Part shown: positions 50,065 to 58,884 of the stretch, in pieces
How the letters are laid out: each line of letters opens with the position of its first letter
How positions within the stretch are numbered: position 1 is the stretch's first letter
NCBI RefSeq assembly: GCF_905233635.1
Contig: NZ_CAJODG010000028.1
Location: 24,737-88,736 of the forward strand
From: Selenomonas sp. AE3005
GTDB taxonomy: Bacteria; Bacillota; Negativicutes; Selenomonadales; Selenomonadaceae
Reading direction: 5' to 3'
Length of the DNA: 64,000 nucleotides
Position numbers and translations under genes: made by a program
Notes under the pieces: model-generated
Told to the model about the DNA's origin: nothing
The model's database searches: none
The model's input: the letters and a program-made list of their open reading frames with translations, nothing else

Positions 50065-51786
50065 ATGGGATTTGTAAAAAACTTGCGAGTGGCCTACAAA
50101 TTGCTGATTCTGTCAGTCGTTGCCGTAATTGGCATGCTGATAATCGGCTACTCCGGCTATTCGGCCATTAAGAAGGCTCAGGTAGACATGGAGGTTATGT
50201 ACAGCCAGTCGGTAAAATCCTTGGGATATCTGAGTGACATGCGGTACGGTACGCGTTATTCGCAGGCCATGATGATTATCATGACCACGGTACAGGATGA
50301 CCCCAACCGTATGCAGAACCTGGAGAAAAAATTTCAGGACGGCGTTAAATTCGTCGAAGATGGTATCAGCCAGTATGAAAAGACACCGGGCAAAACGCCG
50401 GAAATGAAACAGGAACTGGATGCCTATAAAGCTGGCTGGGAAAAGGCAAAAAAGAATTTTACGGATATCGTAGCGTTGTGTAAAAAAGGCGATAACGAGG
50501 CCGGCAGGGCTTTGTATAACAAAGAAGGTTCCAAACTTCTGGATGCTATCGGCCCGCATATCAATAAAATGGCAGAACTGGAAAATACCCGCGCTGAGGC
50601 GCTCAATGCCGAAAATGACGCTGATACAGAAGCTACCGTCCGTAATATGATTATTCAGCTGCTGGTAGGCCTGATTATCATGGTAGGCGTAGCTTTGTGG
50701 ATTACCAAGGAAGTAACGGACCCCGTAAAGGCTATGATGCGTTCCCTGGAACGGCTGCGCAGTGGTGATTTCAGTGAACATCCGCGAACCATTGTTCGTG
50801 GTGACGAATTCGGTGAAATGGCCGATAAAGTCTATGCTGTAAGGACGACACTCAATGCCCTTATGAAGACTACCAGTACGACCGCCGAACAGCTGGCAGC
50901 GTCGTCTGAGGAGCTGACCGCCAGCTCGCAGCAGTCGGCACAGGCATCTGAGCAGGTAGCCCAGTCCGTAACCAATGCTGCCGGTGCTGTAGCTGAGCAG
51001 CAGCAGGATGTAGCAGATGCTATGGATTCCATCGAAAATGCTGTGACCTCGATTGAGAAACTGAGCCGGACGGCAGATATGGTTTCTGAACATGCCAGGA
51101 CCAGCAATACGGCAGCAGTGGAAGGTAATGAGGCTGTGCAGCTGGCTGTAAATCAGATTAACAGCGTAGCACAGATAGTAAACAGCTCCGCAGAAACCGT
51201 TGACAAGCTGGGGCAGAGCTCCCAGGAAATCGGTCAGATTGTGGAAACTATTTCGTCCATTGCCGAGCAGACCAATCTGCTGGCCTTGAATGCCGCTATC
51301 GAGGCTGCCAGAGCCGGTGAACATGGCCGTGGCTTTGCCGTAGTAGCTGACGAGGTAAGAAAACTGGCAGAGGCCTCACAGGATGCCGCCCAGCAGATTA
51401 CCGGCCTTATCAGTGGTATTCAGTCGGAAACGGCAGATGCGGTGGCCTCCATGCAGAAAGGCAGTGCCGCAGTAAAAGAGGGTACCGCCTCGGTAGAACA
51501 GCTCAGGGATACCTTTAAGAGCATTTACGATGCCGCTACGGGGGTAGCTCATCAGGCTGAGGTAATGACCACGGAACTCCGTGCTGTTGAGCAGGATACC
51601 CAGAATATCAAGACTAAGTCCGGCGGCATTATGCAAAAGGGCGGCTTGGTGGCTACAGAAATGGAAAGCGTTTCGGCAGCGTCCGAAGAGCAGTCCGCAT
51701 CGGCCGCGGAAATTGCTGATGCCAGCACGGCTTTGGCAGAACTGGCCCAGAGCCTGCAAAACTCCCTGCAGAAATTCAAATTCTAA
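50065..51786 (+). CDS. Methyl-accepting chemotaxis protein with four-helix-bundle sensor
   Basis: 573 residues. TM1 (about 11-33), a helical periplasmic sensor (35-190, 4HB_MCP-like), TM2 (about 194-215, IIQLLVGLIIMVGVALWI), a HAMP domain and a cytoplasmic signalling hairpin with EQTNLLALNAAIEAARAGEHGRGFAVVADEVRKLAE at the tip. The ligand is unknown. No chemotaxis kinase or motor gene is in the window. It has its own terminator and is convergent with the FIST-type receptor. Confidence 0.93.
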   Translation: MGFVKNLRVAYKLLILSVVAVIGMLIIGYSGYSAIKKAQVDMEVMYSQSVKSLGYLSDMRYGTRYSQAMMIIMTTVQDDPNRMQNLEKKFQDGVKFVEDGISQYEKTPGKTPEMKQELDAYKAGWEKAKKNFTDIVALCKKGDNEAGRALYNKEGSKLLDAIGPHINKMAELENTRAEALNAENDADTEATVRNMIIQLLVGLIIMVGVALWITKEVTDPVKAMMRSLERLRSGDFSEHPRTIVRGDEFGEMADKVYAVRTTLNALMKTTSTTAEQLAASSEELTASSQQSAQASEQVAQSVTNAAGAVAEQQQDVADAMDSIENAVTSIEKLSRTADMVSEHARTSNTAAVEGNEAVQLAVNQINSVAQIVNSSAETVDKLGQSSQEIGQIVETISSIAEQTNLLALNAAIEAARAGEHGRGFAVVADEVRKLAEASQDAAQQITGLISGIQSETADAVASMQKGSAAVKEGTASVEQLRDTFKSIYDAATGVAHQAEVMTTELRAVEQDTQNIKTKSGGIMQKGGLVATEMESVSAASEEQSASAAEIADASTALAELAQSLQNSLQKFKF

Positions 51787-51798
51787 AAGACATAAAAC

Positions 51799-51831
51799 AA
51801 TCCCCCCGGCAGTTGCCGGGGGGGATTTAGT
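51799..51831. terminator. Terminator between the two chemoreceptor genes
   Basis: A GC-rich stem AATCCCCCCGGCA/TGCCGGGGGGGATT with a two-base loop, followed by TT and preceded by A-run, probably bidirectional. Confidence 0.85.
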
Positions 51832-51841
51832 TTGTTTGTTT

Positions 51842-53890
51842 TTAAATACCCATCTCGATGTTGTGAATGATGGTGGTAAGTTTTTCCATTTCCTCACTGG
51901 TGCGCTCATTGATGGCATCCAGTGCTTTGATGGACTTGGTTGATTTCTGAATATGGGAGATACCTTCATCAAGGTTTTTGTGCAGGGCACGCATCTGCTT
52001 GTCAAAGTTTTCATCAAACTCGTTGATTTGCTGCTCAAAGTCCTTGTTGTCGATGAGGATTTTGTTGATTTCGTTGACATCGTGAATCAGGGAGCTGATA
52101 GCGTCATCGGAAACGTGGACATTGGTCTGAGTGTTTTCTGCCAGCTTGCGGACTTCCTGAGCCACGACGGAGAATCCCCGGCCTGCTTCGCCTGCCCGTG
52201 CAGCTTCAATGGCAGCATTGAGGGACAGGAGATTGGTCTGGGCGGCAATTTCGTTAATCAGCTTCATTACATCGTTTATTTTCTGAGTGCTCTGGGAAAG
52301 CATATCCAGTTTAGGTGTGATTTCCCGATTGCGGTTGGTCAGCTGATTGAAGAGCTTGTTTTGTTCGTCAATACCGCCGGAAAGCTGCTTAATTGCGGCT
52401 TGAATCTGGTCGACATCGGTGGACATGCGCATGATTGTTTTGATGATATCCGGCATTTTTGCCTGATAATCCTGGAACATGCCGATGAGATTATCCTTCA
52501 GGGTTTCTGTATGTTTCTGTCTGTCAATAATGCGGTTGAAGAAGAACGCGTTGCAATTGGCGTAAATCTGGGCAAAATTATCGACATACGCATCAGAGAA
52601 ACTTGCTCCTGAGGGGACATGATAGAAGAAGATAGCCGTGATGGTTTCATTTACATGCAGGCCGGCGATTTCACCGAAGCTGGAGAAGCCGGCTACGGGA
52701 ATATCTTTGAACTGGTCAACATGCTTGATTTCCTCGGGATATCCCAGCCGCCGCAGGATACAGTCGTTTAATATGCCGCCGACCGGCTGAGGCTTGTTCG
52801 CTGCATAGGTTTTCAAATCACGGCTGAGGGTCTGGGAAAGGGAAATACGCTTTAACAGGTAGAGTTTTTCACCGGTGACCACATCGCAGAAGAAGTTGAC
52901 CCGGTAATTGTCCTCATCATAGCCGGAAGGTGTACGGATAAAGTCTTCGCCATTGATATCCGTGGCGAAGGTATAGCCCTGCATTTTTTCCTGTACCTCA
53001 GCTACGCTTTGTACATGGAAATAATCCTTCAAGGCATCCAGAAATGGTATTTCTCCCTCGGGGCCTTCAACACTTTCTACATAGCGCAGGGCGCTGTTGG
53101 CTGAGCCGATGGTAAAATCAGTCCCCGTGCGCTCCACAGCCTGAGATTTAAAGATGCCGTAGCGATAGTCCTTCTTAAGACGGAAGATGGAAATAACGGC
53201 ATGATTTTCGAGGCATTGTCCATCATCATAGATATATGTATGGGCAAAGTCAAGGTTGCCGGCGGAACTGCCGCCGATGAAGGGAATGGGGAATTTGCCG
53301 GAAGCAAACAGAGCCTGAGACACGAAGGTTTCACAGTTTGATACACCATCTATGTAGACCATGGCAAAGCAATGACCAATGCTTAGACGGAACGGCGGTG
53401 TGTGTCTTTCGACCTCACGGCGGATGGCTTCTACGCGGTCATTAACAGACATTTCTACGGAACCGCTGCGCAAGTCAGCATCCGGCAGGGGGATGTGCAT
53501 TGTGTAAATATTTTCAATCATGCGTTTGGAAAAGGCCTGCAACAGGATTTTTCCGCGATGTTCAGCGGCGTCACAGTAAAGAGTGGCGCTGCCCTGCGGA
53601 CGGCACAGTTCTCCGGAAGTGGTCATCAGGGTCAGTTTGGTGCTGCTGGGGATTTCCTGCTTAATCTGACGGGCAATCTCAGGAACATCCAAATCCGGCG
53701 ACAGAAAGCCGATGATGAAGGCACAGCCCTCAGCTACATCCGCCAGTTCCTTTAAACGCAGCGCTGTAAGCTCGTTCTTGCTTAGATAGGCTGTTTTGAT
53801 ATCGGTGAGATTCACCGCAGCCGGGGCAACGGGGGACGGCGTCTGGGGCGCAGCTTCAGCTCTGCGGCCGCCATCGAAAATACTTAACAT
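51842..53890 (-). CDS. Soluble chemoreceptor: FIST sensor domains plus MCP signalling domain
   Basis: 682 residues with no membrane helix. The N-terminal part (about 40-240) is a FIST N domain (CAFIIGFLSPDLDV... LMTTSGELC...), the next (about 240-400) a FIST C domain, and the C-terminal 200 residues are an MCP signalling hairpin with AAQTNLLSLNAAIEAARAGEAGRGFSVVAQEVRKLAENT. FIST domains are thought to sense small ligands such as amino acids. ATG 53890 is chosen over GTG 53899 because of spacing to GAGAGG. The absence of HAMP and membrane segments means signals are sensed in the cytoplasm. Confidence 0.9.
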   Translation of the reverse strand: MLSIFDGGRRAEAAPQTPSPVAPAAVNLTDIKTAYLSKNELTALRLKELADVAEGCAFIIGFLSPDLDVPEIARQIKQEIPSSTKLTLMTTSGELCRPQGSATLYCDAAEHRGKILLQAFSKRMIENIYTMHIPLPDADLRSGSVEMSVNDRVEAIRREVERHTPPFRLSIGHCFAMVYIDGVSNCETFVSQALFASGKFPIPFIGGSSAGNLDFAHTYIYDDGQCLENHAVISIFRLKKDYRYGIFKSQAVERTGTDFTIGSANSALRYVESVEGPEGEIPFLDALKDYFHVQSVAEVQEKMQGYTFATDINGEDFIRTPSGYDEDNYRVNFFCDVVTGEKLYLLKRISLSQTLSRDLKTYAANKPQPVGGILNDCILRRLGYPEEIKHVDQFKDIPVAGFSSFGEIAGLHVNETITAIFFYHVPSGASFSDAYVDNFAQIYANCNAFFFNRIIDRQKHTETLKDNLIGMFQDYQAKMPDIIKTIMRMSTDVDQIQAAIKQLSGGIDEQNKLFNQLTNRNREITPKLDMLSQSTQKINDVMKLINEIAAQTNLLSLNAAIEAARAGEAGRGFSVVAQEVRKLAENTQTNVHVSDDAISSLIHDVNEINKILIDNKDFEQQINEFDENFDKQMRALHKNLDEGISHIQKSTKSIKALDAINERTSEEMEKLTTIIHNIEMGI

Positions 53891-54029
53891 AATTAACACC
53901 TCTCGAATCTTTTACAGTATCCCTTTTATCCTTTGTTTACAATGCAATTTTCCAACTGTATATCTATATTCTCTCTTGTACGCTTAATTCCTGCCGTTTA
54001 GCAAAGTTTTAGTTCAAAAGAGAAGAAAA

Positions 54030-54147
54030 TATAACGAGGCAAGAAAATGTCCCCCACCTCAGCAGGTGGGGGCACGAATACCAAAACAGGCGGCGAGCAT
54101 ATCTCCCGCCTCGTTGAAACGGGCAAAACTGGAACAACGGCGTTATA
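54030..54147 (+). repeat. Dispersed structured repeat, copy 3
   Basis: 118 bases bounded by TATAACG and CGTTATA. The first module is identical to copy 1 (both hairpins present). The second module keeps only the right half (GGCAAAACTGGAACAACGGCGTT) of the hairpin complete in copy 2. It lies upstream of ilvN, between divergent genes. Confidence 0.85.
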
Positions 54148-54298
54148 ATTTTAAAAAAAAGTAACAAGAAAATCTTTTTGACCTTGGGAAGTATACAGAT
54201 GTATCATCTTTGGACGCGCAGCTTAGGATTGTGTACTTTTAAGGTGGAATAATATTTATAAAAGGTGAGATATTATCATTGAATGTTACATAATTGTA

Positions 54299-54327
54299 TT
54301 GACAAAAAACTTTATTCGCGCAATAAT
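54299..54327 (+). promoter_or_regulatory. Predicted promoter of the ilv/leu cluster
   Basis: TTGACA at 54299-54304, a 17-base spacer and AATAAT at 54322-54327, about 95 bases before the ilvN start. Confidence 0.65.
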
Positions 54328-54363
54328 GTATACATATTTACAACATTACATATTGAATTGTGG

Positions 54364-54391
54364 TACACAAACGTGCTATTATGTTTGTGTA
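54364..54391. promoter_or_regulatory. Inverted repeat in the ilvN leader
   Basis: TACACAAAC (54364-54372) and GTTTGTGTA (54383-54391) form a perfect nine-pair stem around ten bases, between the predicted promoter and the ribosome site. A repressor site or mRNA hairpin are both possible. Confidence 0.5.
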
Positions 54392-54421
54392 TGATGTACG
54401 ATTCCAGAGGGGGATTGCAGG

Positions 54422-54930
54422 ATGAAACATGTCTTGTCTGTGTTTGTGGAAAATCAGACTGGTGTGCTGGTCCGGGTTGTAAGTATGTTTACAGTTTGGC
54501 TGTGGGAGTTACAGAAAAAGAAGGATACTCCCGCATCACGGTGGTTATTCACGGCGATGAAGAGCTCATTGAGCAGATAATCAAACAGCTGGAGAAGATG
54601 CCCGTGGTGCAGGCTGTACAGCGCCTGGATGAAAAAAATGCTGTGTGCCGCGGTATGACGCTGATAAAAGTCAAGGCGAATGACACCAACCGGCTGGATG
54701 TTTTAAAAATGGCCGAGCTTTTCCGGGCTCATGTGGTGGATGTGGATTCCTCCATGGTCATTTTTGAGCTGACAGGCAGCGATGACAAGGTTACGGCTTT
54801 TTTGAATCTTATAAAGCCCTATGGCATTGCCGAGGTTATTCGTACAGGCCTTATCGCGTTGGAACGCGGTGAACATACAATTTATGAACATTGTGAGGAG
54901 AGAGAGTATTATGGCAAAAACTTATTATGA
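54422..54930 (+). pseudogene. ilvN: Acetolactate synthase small subunit, frameshifted by a 22-base deletion
   Basis: ATG 54422 opens a perfect IlvN N-terminus (MKHVLSVFVENQTGVLVRVV, then SMFT). Homologues continue with RRGFNID before SLAVGVTEKEGY. Here SMFT is followed directly by AGTTTGGCT in another frame: about 22 bases are missing near 54491-54493. The first frame ends at TAA 54578-54580 after 52 residues; the second frame carries the rest (SLAVGVTEKEGYSRITVVIHG... YGIAEVIRTGLIALERG) to the TGA at 54928. The lost segment belongs to the ACT domain that binds valine. The remainder looks intact, so the event is recent, or a sequence error. It overlaps ilvC by 20 bases. Confidence 0.8.
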
Positions 54931-55927
54931 TCAGGATGCAAATTGGGAAGTTCTTAATGGCAAGAAAGTGGCAATCATTGGTTATGGCAGCCAGGGCCAT
55001 GCACATGCTCTGAACCTCAAAGAGAGTGGCGTTGATGTTGTGGTCGGGCTCTATGAAGGTTCCAAGTCCAAGAAAGTTGCTGAAGAACATGGCTTGACGG
55101 TTAAAAATGTTGCTGATGCAGTAAAAGAAGCAGATATCACGATGGTTCTGATTCCGGATGAGAAGCAGTCCGATGTCTATAAAAATGAGATTGCGCCGAA
55201 CCTGAAGGATGGCAGTGCTCTCGCTTTTGCACATGGCTTTAATATTCACTACCAGCAGATTGTTCCGCCCGCTAATGTGGACGTGTTCATGGTGGCTCCG
55301 AAAGGCCCCGGTCATCTCGTTCGCCGTACGTATACGGAAGGTTCCGGTGTTCCGGCTGTATTCGCTGTTTATCAGGATGCTTCCGGCAAGTGCTTTGACC
55401 TCGCTCTGGCCTATGCCAAAGGTCTTGGTGCTACGCGTTCCGGTGTTCTGCAGACGACCTTCCGCGATGAAACGGAAGAAGACCTGTTCGGTGAGCAGGC
55501 AGTCCTTTGCGGCGGTGTTTGCCAGCTGATGCAGACGGGCTTCGAAGTGCTCGTAGAAGCAGGTTATCCGCCCGAAATGGCATACTTTGAATGCTTCCAT
55601 GAGATGAAACTTATCGTTGACCTCTGCTATGAAGGCGGTTTCACGAAGATGCGCAAGTCCATCTCCGATACGGCTGAATATGGCGATTACATGGTAGGCC
55701 CGCGCATCATCACGGAAGAAACGAAGAAGGAAATGAAGAAAGTCCTGAAAGAAATCCAGGATGGTACCTTCGCCCGCAACTGGCTGCTCGAAAACCGTGC
55801 AGCTGGCCGTGCAAACTTCATGGCTCAGCGCCGTCTGCATGCTGAACATCAGATTGAGAAGGTCGGCAAGGATCTCCGCAATATGATGCCGTGGCTCAAG
55901 GGTGCTGATGATTTAGCTAAAGACTAA
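54911..55927 (+). CDS. ilvC: Ketol-acid reductoisomerase
   Basis: 338 residues, class I length. The Rossmann motif GYGSQGHAHALNLKESGVDVVVGL, the catalytic region with DETEEDLFGEQAVLCGG and the C-terminal knotted domain (YPPEMAYFECFHEMKLIVDLCYEGG) are present. It converts acetolactate or acetohydroxybutyrate to the dihydroxy acids of valine and isoleucine synthesis. ATG 54911 is the conserved start (MAKTYYDQDANWEVLNGKKV); GAGGAGAGAGAG lies upstream. The gene starts inside the end of ilvN. Confidence 0.97.
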   Translation: MAKTYYDQDANWEVLNGKKVAIIGYGSQGHAHALNLKESGVDVVVGLYEGSKSKKVAEEHGLTVKNVADAVKEADITMVLIPDEKQSDVYKNEIAPNLKDGSALAFAHGFNIHYQQIVPPANVDVFMVAPKGPGHLVRRTYTEGSGVPAVFAVYQDASGKCFDLALAYAKGLGATRSGVLQTTFRDETEEDLFGEQAVLCGGVCQLMQTGFEVLVEAGYPPEMAYFECFHEMKLIVDLCYEGGFTKMRKSISDTAEYGDYMVGPRIITEETKKEMKKVLKEIQDGTFARNWLLENRAAGRANFMAQRRLHAEHQIEKVGKDLRNMMPWLKGADDLAKD

Positions 55928-55992
55928 TATGAAACTCCTGAAAAGCAGGAATATGTCCATTTAAGTCGAATGTTTTAATTAAACAGTAGTGA

Positions 55993-56027
55993 GAAGCCTT
56001 CCCTTCCACCTATCGGGAAGGCTTTTC
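55993..56027 (+). terminator. Terminator-like hairpin between ilvC and leuC
   Basis: AAGCCTTCCC (55993-56002) pairs with GGGAAGGCTT (56014-56023), followed by TTC. With no obvious second promoter in the gap, it may attenuate rather than end transcription. Confidence 0.7.
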
Positions 56028-56052
56028 TTATAGAATAAGGGAGAGTGAGAGC

Positions 56053-57315
56053 ATGGGTATGACAATGAGCGAGAAGATTCTCGCCAAACATGCCGGGCTG
56101 GAACGCGTGGAAGCGGGCCAGCTGGTGACCTGCAAATTGGATATGGTGCTGGCCAACGATATTACGGCACCGCCGTCTATCAAAATTTTTGAAAGCATTG
56201 GCCGTCCGGTCTTTGATAAGGAAAAAATTGCGCTGGTTCCTGACCATTTTCAGCCGGCCAAAGATATTAAATCCGCTGAACTTGCCAAAATCGTGCGTGA
56301 CTTTGCCGTCAAACACGAGATTGTGCATTATTTTGAGCAGGGCCGTGTCGGTATTGAACATGTTATCCTGCCGGAGCAGGGTATTGTAGCGCCGGGCATG
56401 CTGACCATCGGTGCTGATTCCCATACCTGCACTTATGGCGCGGTCAATGGTTTTGCCACGGGCGTGGGCTCCACGGATTTAGGTGCCGCCATGGCCACGG
56501 GCGAGGCTTGGTTTAAGGTGCCGCAGGCCATTAAGGTTGAACTGACGGGCACGAAACCTGCCGGTATCAGCGGCAAGGATGTTATCCTGACGCTGATTGG
56601 CCAGATTGGCGTTGATGGTGCGCTCTATAAGTCCTTGGAATTTGCCGGCGAGGGTGTGAAGTCGCTGACTATGACGGACCGCCTGACCATTTCCAATATG
56701 GCCATCGAGGCTGGCGGCAAGGCAGGTATCTTCCCTTATGATGAAATCACGGCCGCATATGTCAAAGACCGGGTGAAAAAGCCTTTTGAGCCGGTGGCAG
56801 CCGATGATGACGCTGTTTACTGCCAGGTAGTGAAAATTGACTTGTCAACCTTGAAACCGGTAGTGGCATTCCCCCATCTGCCGGGCAATACCAAACGGGT
56901 GGAGGATATCGAAGAACCCATTGCCATTCAGCAGGTAATTATCGGTTCCTGCACCAATGGCCGCTTGGAGGATTTGCAGATTGCCGCTGAAGTATTCAAG
57001 GGCCATAAGGTGGCTGACGGTGTACGCTGCATTGTCATTCCCGGCAGTCCGGCCGTATATAAGGAGGCCATGAAACGCGGTTATATTGATATTTTCCTTG
57101 ATGCGGACTGTGCAGTGTCCACGCCGACCTGCGGCCCGTGCCTGGGCGGTTATATGGGCATTATGGCGGCCGGTGAGAAATGCGTTTCGACCACCAACCG
57201 CAATTTCCGCGGCCGTATGGGACACGTGGATAGTGAAGTTTACTTAGCTGGCCCTCATGTGGCGGCGGCAAGTGCAATCTTGGGCAGAATTGCCACGGCA
57301 GAGGAGGTACAGTGA
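56053..57315 (+). CDS. leuC: 3-isopropylmalate dehydratase large subunit
   Basis: 420 residues, the shorter LeuC class that pairs with a small LeuD of about 160 residues. Aconitase-family motifs are present: IGADSHTCTYGAVNGFATGVGSTDL, IGSCTNGRLEDL and STPTCGPCLGG, which supply the three cluster cysteines. It isomerises 2-isopropylmalate to 3-isopropylmalate with LeuD. GGGAGAG precedes ATG 56053; ATGs at 56059 and 56065 are less well spaced. Confidence 0.95.
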   Translation: MGMTMSEKILAKHAGLERVEAGQLVTCKLDMVLANDITAPPSIKIFESIGRPVFDKEKIALVPDHFQPAKDIKSAELAKIVRDFAVKHEIVHYFEQGRVGIEHVILPEQGIVAPGMLTIGADSHTCTYGAVNGFATGVGSTDLGAAMATGEAWFKVPQAIKVELTGTKPAGISGKDVILTLIGQIGVDGALYKSLEFAGEGVKSLTMTDRLTISNMAIEAGGKAGIFPYDEITAAYVKDRVKKPFEPVAADDDAVYCQVVKIDLSTLKPVVAFPHLPGNTKRVEDIEEPIAIQQVIIGSCTNGRLEDLQIAAEVFKGHKVADGVRCIVIPGSPAVYKEAMKRGYIDIFLDADCAVSTPTCGPCLGGYMGIMAAGEKCVSTTNRNFRGRMGHVDSEVYLAGPHVAAASAILGRIATAEEVQ

Positions 57316-57803
57316 TGAAGTTAGAAGGAAAAGTTTGGCGTTATGGGGATAATATTGATACGGACGTCATTATCCCCGCAAGATACTTGAATACTTTTGA
57401 CCCCAAGGAACTGGCCAGCCATTGTATGGTGGATATCGATGAAAGTTTTGCGCAGAACGTGCAGGAGGGCGATATCATGGTGGGCGGCCGCAATTTCGGC
57501 TGTGGTTCTTCCCGTGAACACGCACCGGTAGCCATTAAGGCCAGCGGCATTCCCGTGGTCATTGCCGCCAGCTTTGCGCGGATATTTTACCGCAACGGTA
57601 TCAATATCGGCCTGCCCCTGCTGGAAATCGGTGATGACGTGGAAAAAATCAACGCCGATGATAAACTCCGCGTTGATGTATCCACAGGTGTTATAGAGGA
57701 CCTGACCACCGGTGATGTGTTCCACGCACATCCGCTGCCGGGCTTTGTGCAGGAAATTGCGGCCTCCGGCGGTCTTATTGAATACATCAAGAAGAATAAG
57801 TGA
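57315..57803 (+). CDS. leuD: 3-isopropylmalate dehydratase small subunit
   Basis: 162 residues. GDNIDTDVIIPARYL, GGRNFGCGSSREHAP and ASFARIFYRNGINIGLP are the swivel-domain signature. The ATG overlaps the leuC stop codon (TGATG), and GAGGAGG lies seven bases upstream. Confidence 0.95.
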   Translation: MKLEGKVWRYGDNIDTDVIIPARYLNTFDPKELASHCMVDIDESFAQNVQEGDIMVGGRNFGCGSSREHAPVAIKASGIPVVIAASFARIFYRNGINIGLPLLEIGDDVEKINADDKLRVDVSTGVIEDLTTGDVFHAHPLPGFVQEIAASGGLIEYIKKNK

Positions 57804-57813
57804 GGGAAATCCT

Positions 57814-58881
57814 ATGGCATATAAAATTACAGTTATTCCCGGTGATGGTATTGGCAAGGAAATCACGGATTCTGCGGTAGAAGTGTTACAGGCAGCCGAC
57901 AAGAAATTCGGCTTAGGATTAAATTTTGCGTATCATGACGCCGGCGGCACGGCTTATGACAAGTTCGGTACACCCCTGCCACAAGAAACAATTGATGCCT
58001 GCAAGGCTGCGGATGGTGTGCTGTTCGGAGCTGTGGGTGGCGATAAATGGGATAAGGTAGACCCGGCCAAGCGTCCGGAAAAAGCCATTTTGGGCCTGCG
58101 CAAGGAACTCGGGCTTTATGCCAACCTGCGCCCGGTCAAGGTCGCAGACGCTTTGGTGGAATATTCTCCGCTCAAACCGGAACTGGTAAAGGGCGTGGAT
58201 CTCGTCATTGTCCGCGAGCTTATCGGCGGCATTTACTTTGGGGAAAAATGCGAGTCTGAGCAGCATAATGGCGTGGAACGGGCCTGGGATTTGGAAAACT
58301 ATTCCGTGCCCGAGGTGGAGCGCATTGCTAAACTCGCCTTTGACACGGCCAAACTGCGCCGCGGCAAGGTGACGTCTGTTGACAAGTCAAATGTGCTGGC
58401 TACATCCCGTCTCTGGCGCAGAACGGTCGAAAAAGTAGCCAAGGATTATCCGGAAGTGGAGTATGGCAATCTCTATGTGGATAACTGTGCCATGCAGATT
58501 GCCGTAAAGCCTACGCAGTTTGATGTTATCGTGACGGGCAACCTCTTTGGTGATATTCTCTCTGATGAGGCGGCTGTGGTGGGCGGTTCCATCGGCATGC
58601 TGCCGTCGGCGTCCATTGGCACGAGTACGAGCCTGTACGAGCCGATTCACGGCAGTGCGCCGGATATTGCCGGCAAGGGGATTGCTAACCCGATTGGCAC
58701 GATTTTGTCTGCGGCTATGCTGCTGAGATATTCCCTGCATGAGGAGGCGGCAGCTGATGCCATTGAGGCGGCTGTGGACAAGGCTTTGGCTGAAGGTTAC
58801 CGCACGCCGGATTTGTGGAAGGACGGCTTTACCAAGGTCAATACCAGTGAAATGACCAAAATAATCAGCGAGAGGGTGTAA
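57814..58881 (+). CDS. leuB: 3-isopropylmalate dehydrogenase
   Basis: 355 residues. ITVIPGDGIGKEI, VRELIGGIYFGEK, the catalytic Lys and Asp region YGNLYVDNCAMQI and GDILSDEAAVVGGSIGMLPSAS, GTSLYEPIHGSAPDIAG are canonical LeuB motifs. It performs the oxidative decarboxylation step of leucine synthesis with NAD+. ATG 57814 follows GAGGGAAAT, 10 bases after leuD. A TGACAAGTCA site lies at 58380. Confidence 0.95.
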   Translation: MAYKITVIPGDGIGKEITDSAVEVLQAADKKFGLGLNFAYHDAGGTAYDKFGTPLPQETIDACKAADGVLFGAVGGDKWDKVDPAKRPEKAILGLRKELGLYANLRPVKVADALVEYSPLKPELVKGVDLVIVRELIGGIYFGEKCESEQHNGVERAWDLENYSVPEVERIAKLAFDTAKLRRGKVTSVDKSNVLATSRLWRRTVEKVAKDYPEVEYGNLYVDNCAMQIAVKPTQFDVIVTGNLFGDILSDEAAVVGGSIGMLPSASIGTSTSLYEPIHGSAPDIAGKGIANPIGTILSAAMLLRYSLHEEAAADAIEAAVDKALAEGYRTPDLWKDGFTKVNTSEMTKIISERV

Positions 58882-58884
58882 TAT

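Noticed and set aside
53891..54421. T-box leader before the ilv/leu cluster
   Set aside because: No GGGTGGTACCGCG-like T-box sequence and no stem I features; only a structured repeat, a promoter and a short dyad are present.
54283..54480. Upstream extension of the second ilvN frame as an independent protein
   Set aside because: Its first 65 residues are not protein-like and merely read the ilvN start region in the wrong frame; the deletion explains the arrangement better.
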